Of a stretch of 64,000 bases of DNA, positions 59,406 to 64,000 are shown in pieces. The translations under genes were made by a program, and so were the position numbers. The notes below the pieces were generated by a model. The model searched no databases. It saw only the letters and a list, made by a program, of their open reading frames with translations, and was not told the DNA's origin. The DNA comes from Stenotrophomonas maltophilia. GTDB lineage: Bacteria; Pseudomonadota; Gammaproteobacteria; Xanthomonadales; Xanthomonadaceae. The stretch is taken from contig NZ_CP106759.1 in NCBI RefSeq assembly GCF_025642255.1, forward strand, positions 2,569,501-2,633,500, read 5' to 3'. Numbering within the stretch: position 1 is the first letter of the stretch; every line of letters begins with the position of its first letter.

Positions 59406-60664
59406 TGACCGCCCCACTCCGCACCCTTGCCTTGACGTGCGCCGTTGCTGTCGCGCTGGCTGCCTGCAAGAAACCGGAACAGCAGACACCCCCGCCGCCG
59501 GAGGTGGGCGTGATCGATGCGAAGCCGCAGACCCTGCCGCTGCAGCGCGAGCTGGTCGGCCGCCTGTCGCCGTTCCGCAGTGCCGATGTCCGCGCACGCG
59601 TGCCGGGCGTGCTGCTCAAGCGCGTCTACCAGGAAGGCTCCCAGGTCAAGCAGGGGCAGACCCTGTTCCTGATCGACCCGGCACCGCTGCGCGCCTCGCT
59701 GAACGCGTCCGAGGCCCAGCTGGCGTCGGCGCGCGCCACCTACGCCAACGCCAAGGTGGCGGCCGATCGTGCCCGCTCGCTGGCACCGCAGCAGTTCGTC
59801 TCCAAGTCCGACCTGGACAACGCCGAATCGGCCGAGCGCACTGCGTTGGCCGCGGTCAAGCAGGCCGAAGCGGCGGTGACCTCCTCGCGGATCAACCTGG
59901 GCTACGCCGAAGTGACCGCGCCGATCAGCGGCGTGGCCAACAAGCAGCAGGTGACCGAGGGCGCACTGGTTGGCCAGGGCGACGTGACCCTGCTGACCAC
60001 CGTTGACCAGCTCGATCCGCTGTACGTCAACTTCTCGCTCAGCGTGGACGAGCTGACCCAGCTGCGCGCGCAGCAGGCCAAGGGCGCCCTGGCCCTGGCC
60101 GGCGACGGCAAGGCCACCGTCAACGTGAAGCTGGCCGATGGCAGCACCTACAGCGAGCCGGGAACCCTCGACTTCTCCTCGACTACGGTCGACCCGGCCA
60201 CCGGCGCGGTGTCGCTGCGTGCGCTGCTGCCCAATCCGCAGCAGATCCTGCTGCCGGGAGCCTTCGTCAGCTTCCAGGCCAACCTCGGCGAGCGCAACAA
60301 TGCCTACCTGGTGCCGCAGCAGGCGCTGCTGCGCGACACCACGGGCGGCTACGTGATGGTGGTCGGTGCTGATGGCAAGGTGGCGCGCAAGAACGTCAAG
60401 ACCGAAGGCGCACAGGGCGGCAACTGGCTGGTCAGTGATGGCCTGGCCGCCGGCGACAAGGTGATCGTGGCCGGCGTGCAGAAGGTCAAGGAAGGCAGCC
60501 CGGCCGTCGCCAAGCCCTGGACGCCGGGGCAGGACGCCGCCGGCAAGCCCGCGGCCGGCGGTGCCGGCCCGGCCGCACCCGCCGCTGCCGCCGACAAGGC
60601 TCCGGCCCAGACCGACGCAGCCGACAAGGCCGCGCCGGCCGCCACCGACTCGAACAAGCAGTAA
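59405..60664 (+). CDS. RND efflux periplasmic adaptor lipoprotein
   Basis: The 419-residue membrane-fusion protein links the inner-membrane pump to an outer-membrane channel. A lipobox (ALAAC, Cys21) marks it as a lipoprotein, like AcrA and MexA. The lipoyl halves (RVPGVLLKRVYQEGSQVKQG and YAEVTAPISGVANKQQ) flank a helical hairpin with AQLASARATYANAKV. The C-terminus is a low-complexity Ala/Pro/Lys tail. It overlaps the TetR stop (TGATG) and precedes the pump by 15 bases. It may be SmeG or SmeM of S. maltophilia; the sequence alone does not decide. Confidence 0.93.
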   Translation: MTAPLRTLALTCAVAVALAACKKPEQQTPPPPEVGVIDAKPQTLPLQRELVGRLSPFRSADVRARVPGVLLKRVYQEGSQVKQGQTLFLIDPAPLRASLNASEAQLASARATYANAKVAADRARSLAPQQFVSKSDLDNAESAERTALAAVKQAEAAVTSSRINLGYAEVTAPISGVANKQQVTEGALVGQGDVTLLTTVDQLDPLYVNFSLSVDELTQLRAQQAKGALALAGDGKATVNVKLADGSTYSEPGTLDFSSTTVDPATGAVSLRALLPNPQQILLPGAFVSFQANLGERNNAYLVPQQALLRDTTGGYVMVVGADGKVARKNVKTEGAQGGNWLVSDGLAAGDKVIVAGVQKVKEGSPAVAKPWTPGQDAAGKPAAGGAGPAAPAAAADKAPAQTDAADKAAPAATDSNKQ

Positions 60665-60679
60665 CGGGAACCTTCCGTC

Positions 60680-63600
60680 ATGCCTAAATTTTTCATCGAA
60701 CATCCAGTCTTCGCCTGGGTGGTAGCGATCCTGATCTCGCTCAGCGGCGTGATCGCGATCCTCAACCTGGGCGTGGAGTCCTATCCCAACATCGCTCCGC
60801 CACAGGTGACCGTCTCGGCCACCTATCCGGGCGCCAGCGCGGACACCACCGAAAAATCGGTCACCCAGGTGATCGAGCAGCAGCTGACCGGTATCGATCA
60901 CCTGCTGTACTTCAGCTCTTCGTCCTCGTCCAATGGCCGCGCGCAGATCACCCTCACCTTCGAGACCGGTACCGATCCGGACATCGCCCAGGTGCAGGTG
61001 CAGAACAAGGTGTCGCTGGCGACGCCACGACTGCCGTCGGAGGTGACCCAGCAGGGCGTGGTGGTGGCCAAGGCCAATGCCGGCTTCCTGATGGTCGTGG
61101 CCCTGCAGTCGGATACGGCGGCGATCAACCGTGACGCGCTGAACGACATCGTCGGTTCGCGCGTGCTCGACCAGGTCTCGCGCATTCCCGGCGTCGGCAG
61201 CACCCAGCAGTTCGGTTCCGAGTACGCCATGAACATCTGGCTGAACCCGGAGAAGATGCAGGGTTATGGTCTCTCGGCCAGCCAGGTCCTGGCTGCCGTG
61301 CGTGCGCAGAACGTGCAGTTCGCCGCCGGTGCGCTGGGCTCGGACCCGTCGCCGGAAGGCCAGCACTTCACCGCCACCGTGTCGGCTGAGGGACGTTTCA
61401 GCTCGCCGCAGGAGTTCGAGAACATCATCCTGCGCGCCAATGCCGATGGCTCGCGCGTGCTGCTCAAGGACATCGCCCGCGTCGCCTTCGGTGCCAACAA
61501 CTACGGCTTCGACACCCAGTACAACGGCAAGCCGACCGGTGCCTTCGCCATCCAGCTGCTGCCGGGCGCCAACGCCCTGAACGTGGCCGATGCGGTGCGC
61601 GCCAAGATGGACGAACTGCAGCCCAGCTTCCCGGCCGGCGTGACCTGGTTCTCGCCGTACGACAGCACGACCTTCGTCAAGATCTCGATCCAGGAAGTGG
61701 TCAAGACGCTGTTCGAAGCGGTGCTGCTGGTGTTCCTGGTGATGCTGATCTTCCTGCAGAACTTCCGCGCCACCCTGATCCCGACCCTGGTCATCCCGGT
61801 CGCCCTGCTGGGTACCTTCCTGGGCATGTGGATGATCGGATTCACGATCAACCAGCTGACCCTGTTCGCGATGGTGCTGGCGATCGGCATCGTGGTCGAC
61901 GACGCCATCGTGGTGATCGAGAACGTCGAACGCATCATGAGCGAGGAAGGCCTGGCGCCGAAGCCGGCCACGCAGAAGGCGATGACCCAGATCACCGGCG
62001 CGGTGGTGGCGATCACCGTCGTGCTGGCAGCGGTGTTCATCCCGTCCGCACTGCAGGGCGGTGCCGCCGGCGAAATCTACAAGCAGTTCGCGCTGACCAT
62101 CGCCATCTCGATGGCGTTCTCGGCCTTCCTGGCGCTGGGCTTCACCCCGGCGCTGTGCGCGACCTTCCTGAAGCCGACGCACAACGACAACCCGAACATC
62201 GTCTACCGCACCTTCAACAAGTACTACGACAAGATCAGCCACACCTACGTGGGCCACATCACCTCGGCGGTGCGCCATGCCCCGCGCTGGATGATCCTGT
62301 TCGTGGTACTGACCGCGCTGTGCGGCTTCCTGTTCACGCGCATGCCGGGCAGCTTCCTGCCGGAAGAAGACCAGGGCTATGCGCTGGCGATCGTGCAGCT
62401 GCCCCCGGGCTCGACCAAGGGCCAGACCAACGAGGTGTTCGCGCAGATGCGCGGCATTCTGGAAAAGCAGGATGGCTTTGAAGGCATGCTGCAGGTGGCC
62501 GGCTTCAGCTTCGTCGGTTCCGGCGAGAACGTGGGCATGGGCTTCATCCGCCTGAAGCCGTGGGAAGAACGCGAGTTCACCGCGCCGGAGTTCATCCAGA
62601 ACATGAACGGCGCGTTCTACGGCATCAAGGAAGCGCAGATCTTCGTGGTCAACCTGCCGACAGTGCAGGGCCTGGGCCAGTTCGGTGGCTTCGACATGTG
62701 GCTGCAGGACCGTAGTGGTGCCGGCTACGAGCAGCTGACGCAGGCCCGCAACATCCTGCTTGGCCAGGCGGCGCAGAAGCCTGAAGCACTGGTTGGCGTG
62801 CGTCCGAACGGCCTGGAGAACGCTCCGCAGCTGCAGCTGCACGTGGATCGCGTGCAGGCGCAGTCGATGGGCATGTCGGTGTCGGACGTGTACAGCACCA
62901 TCCAGCTGATGCTGGCGCCGGTGTACGTCAACGACTTCTTCTACGAAGGCCGCATCAAGCGCGTGACCATGCAGGCCGATGGCCCGTACCGCACCGGCCA
63001 GGAGTCGCTGAAGAGCTTCTACAGCCCCTCCAGCCTGACCACCAACGCCGACGGCACCAACGCGATGATCCCGCTGAGCACCGTGGTCAAGTCCGAATGG
63101 GTGTCCGCATCGCCGTCACTGAGCCGCTACAACGGCTATTCGGCGATCAACATCGTCGGCTCGCAGGCGCCGGGCACCAGCTCGGGTGAGGCGATGCAGA
63201 CCATGGAGAGCATCGTCAACAACGACCTGCCGGCCGGCTTCGGCTACGACTGGTCGGGCATGTCCTACCAGGAAATCCTGGCCGGCAACGCAGCGACGCT
63301 GCTGCTGGTGCTGTCCATCGTGGTGGTGTTCCTGTGCCTGGCGGCGCTGTATGAAAGCTGGTCGATCCCGGTAGCGGTGCTGCTGGTGGTGCCACTGGGC
63401 GTGCTCGGTGCCATCGGCCTGTCGATGATGCGTGGCCTGCCGAACGACCTGTTCTTCAAGATCGGCCTCATCACCGTTATCGGCCTGGCGGCGAAGAATG
63501 CGATCCTGATCGTGGAGTTCGCGGTGGAGCAGCGTGCAGCGGGCAAGAACCTGCGCGATGCCACCATCGAGGCGGCACGCCTGCGCTTCCGCCCGATCCT

Positions 63601-63853
63601 GATGACGTCCTTCGCGTTCATCATGGGCGTGATCCCGATGGCGATCTCCAGCGGCGCCGGCGCCAACTCCCGTCACGCCATCGGTACCGGCGTGATCGGC
63701 GGCATGCTGTTCGCCACCCTGCTCGGCCTGCTGATGATCCCGGTCTTCTTCGTGGTCGTGCGGCGCATGCTCGGCGACAAGCTGGACGAGCCGTCGAAGG
63801 AATTCCTCAGCCGCCAGCGTGAGGGCGAAGCAGCGCATCGTCCGGATCGCTGA
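60680..63853 (+). CDS. RND multidrug efflux transporter (AcrB type)
   Basis: The 1057-residue pump has the HAE1 family layout: 12 transmembrane helices and two large periplasmic loops. The start is FIEHPVFAWVVAILISLSGVIAIL. Proton-relay Asp residues are in TM4 (LAIGIVVDDAIVVIENVERI), and the TM10-11 region includes GLAAKNAILIVEFAVEQ with the relay Lys. The pore-region and docking domains are intact. No outer-membrane gene follows; a strong terminator lies 20 bases after the stop. Use of a separately encoded channel such as TolC is likely. SmeGH and SmeMN share the two-gene layout. Confidence 0.96.
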   Translation: MPKFFIEHPVFAWVVAILISLSGVIAILNLGVESYPNIAPPQVTVSATYPGASADTTEKSVTQVIEQQLTGIDHLLYFSSSSSSNGRAQITLTFETGTDPDIAQVQVQNKVSLATPRLPSEVTQQGVVVAKANAGFLMVVALQSDTAAINRDALNDIVGSRVLDQVSRIPGVGSTQQFGSEYAMNIWLNPEKMQGYGLSASQVLAAVRAQNVQFAAGALGSDPSPEGQHFTATVSAEGRFSSPQEFENIILRANADGSRVLLKDIARVAFGANNYGFDTQYNGKPTGAFAIQLLPGANALNVADAVRAKMDELQPSFPAGVTWFSPYDSTTFVKISIQEVVKTLFEAVLLVFLVMLIFLQNFRATLIPTLVIPVALLGTFLGMWMIGFTINQLTLFAMVLAIGIVVDDAIVVIENVERIMSEEGLAPKPATQKAMTQITGAVVAITVVLAAVFIPSALQGGAAGEIYKQFALTIAISMAFSAFLALGFTPALCATFLKPTHNDNPNIVYRTFNKYYDKISHTYVGHITSAVRHAPRWMILFVVLTALCGFLFTRMPGSFLPEEDQGYALAIVQLPPGSTKGQTNEVFAQMRGILEKQDGFEGMLQVAGFSFVGSGENVGMGFIRLKPWEEREFTAPEFIQNMNGAFYGIKEAQIFVVNLPTVQGLGQFGGFDMWLQDRSGAGYEQLTQARNILLGQAAQKPEALVGVRPNGLENAPQLQLHVDRVQAQSMGMSVSDVYSTIQLMLAPVYVNDFFYEGRIKRVTMQADGPYRTGQESLKSFYSPSSLTTNADGTNAMIPLSTVVKSEWVSASPSLSRYNGYSAINIVGSQAPGTSSGEAMQTMESIVNNDLPAGFGYDWSGMSYQEILAGNAATLLLVLSIVVVFLCLAALYESWSIPVAVLLVVPLGVLGAIGLSMMRGLPNDLFFKIGLITVIGLAAKNAILIVEFAVEQRAAGKNLRDATIEAARLRFRPILMTSFAFIMGVIPMAISSGAGANSRHAIGTGVIGGMLFATLLGLLMIPVFFVVVRRMLGDKLDEPSKEFLSRQREGEAAHRPDR

Positions 63854-63872
63854 TCCACCCTGCGCTGCAACG

Positions 63873-63905
63873 AAAAGGCCCCGGAGCGATCCGGGGCCTT
63901 TTTTG
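63873..63905 (+). terminator. Strong Rho-independent terminator after RND operon
   Basis: An eight-pair stem, GGCCCCGG/CCGGGGCC with loop AGCGAT, is preceded by AAAA and followed by TTTTTTGTTT. The A-run lets it work in both directions. Confidence 0.93.
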
Positions 63906-63932
63906 TTTATCGCGGGGGGATGCCAGAGCAGA

Positions 63933-64000
63933 TCAGCGCAGCAGCGCGACCGCCACGCACACCGCCAGCAGAACCAGCGCGGCCCATTGCATGGGTACGA
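63933..64000 (-). CDS. C-terminal end of a gene running leftward from beyond the window
   Basis: On the minus strand an open frame enters from the right edge and stops at TGA 63935-63933. The last residues are PMQWAALVLLAVCVAVALLR, a hydrophobic helix ending in Arg, as at the end of many membrane proteins. Too little is visible to name it. It would share the terminator at 63873. Confidence 0.4.
   Translation of the reverse strand, partial: VPMQWAALVLLAVCVAVALLR

Noticed and set aside
59249..62842. Open frame of 1197 codons on the minus strand opposite the RND operon
   Set aside because: The complementary strand encodes a complete adaptor and AcrB-type pump; this frame has no recognisable motif and a His/Arg/Gln bias typical of antisense frames.

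Overview
The window is about 64 kb of high-GC gammaproteobacterial chromosome, most likely Stenotrophomonas maltophilia or a very close relative. Three things point there. Many short GTAG-headed palindromes of the SMAG (Stenotrophomonas maltophilia GTAG) type lie between genes. GyrA carries glutamine at position 83, as reported for S. maltophilia. The gene content is xanthomonad: smc rather than mukB, a kynurenine-to-quinolinate NAD route, and the hut pathway that uses HutF and HutG. Genes are packed tightly, no gene-free stretch exceeds 300 bases, and no tRNA, rRNA, CRISPR array, prophage or intact IS element was seen.

Layout. 1-7195: histidine utilisation, with hutC (cut by the left edge) and hutF leftward and hutI-hutH-hutG-hutU rightward from one promoter that carries a HutC-type operator. 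7330-11020: an exported serine hydrolase and a TonB-dependent receptor, separated by a perfect SMAG dyad. 11175-19646: a VOC protein, a TetR regulator divergent from a hotdog thioesterase, an exported SGNH hydrolase, an exported HExxH protein, two unrecognised exported or membrane proteins, an S9 peptidase and a small hypothetical. 19868-21496: a HipA-like kinase overlapping a DUF3037 gene, then a REP-associated transposase that has lost key catalytic residues. 21609-24134: membrane PQQ glucose dehydrogenase.

24267-40840 is mostly housekeeping on the minus strand: gyrA, mtnA, a triple-repeat DUF3011 protein, a GNAT gene coupled to epmA, an enlarged ligA, zipA, smc, rplI/rpsR/rpsF and an IscA-family gene. 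A Tat-exported PLP aminotransferase gene sits on the opposite strand between ligA and zipA. 40968-51477 runs rightward: asnS, small membrane and hypothetical genes, paiB-like, carbonic anhydrase, the 3-hydroxyanthranilate dioxygenase / kynU / kmo cluster, sbcB, DUF2461, an aldo/keto reductase and DUF2939. 51512-58497 runs leftward: a 5'-nucleotidase, nadK and the large NAD-dependent glutamate dehydrogenase, with a cluster of four SMAG elements between the last two.

58749-63853 is a probably leaderless TetR-RND efflux operon (regulator, lipoprotein adaptor, AcrB-type pump) with no outer-membrane channel gene, closed by a strong terminator. The best candidates for follow-up are the HipA-like/DUF3037 module beside the degenerate transposase, the SMAG element that supplies a stop codon and likely terminator, the Tat-exported PLP enzyme, the expanded LigA, and the regulatory dyads at the hut, TetR/thioesterase and TetR-RND promoters.
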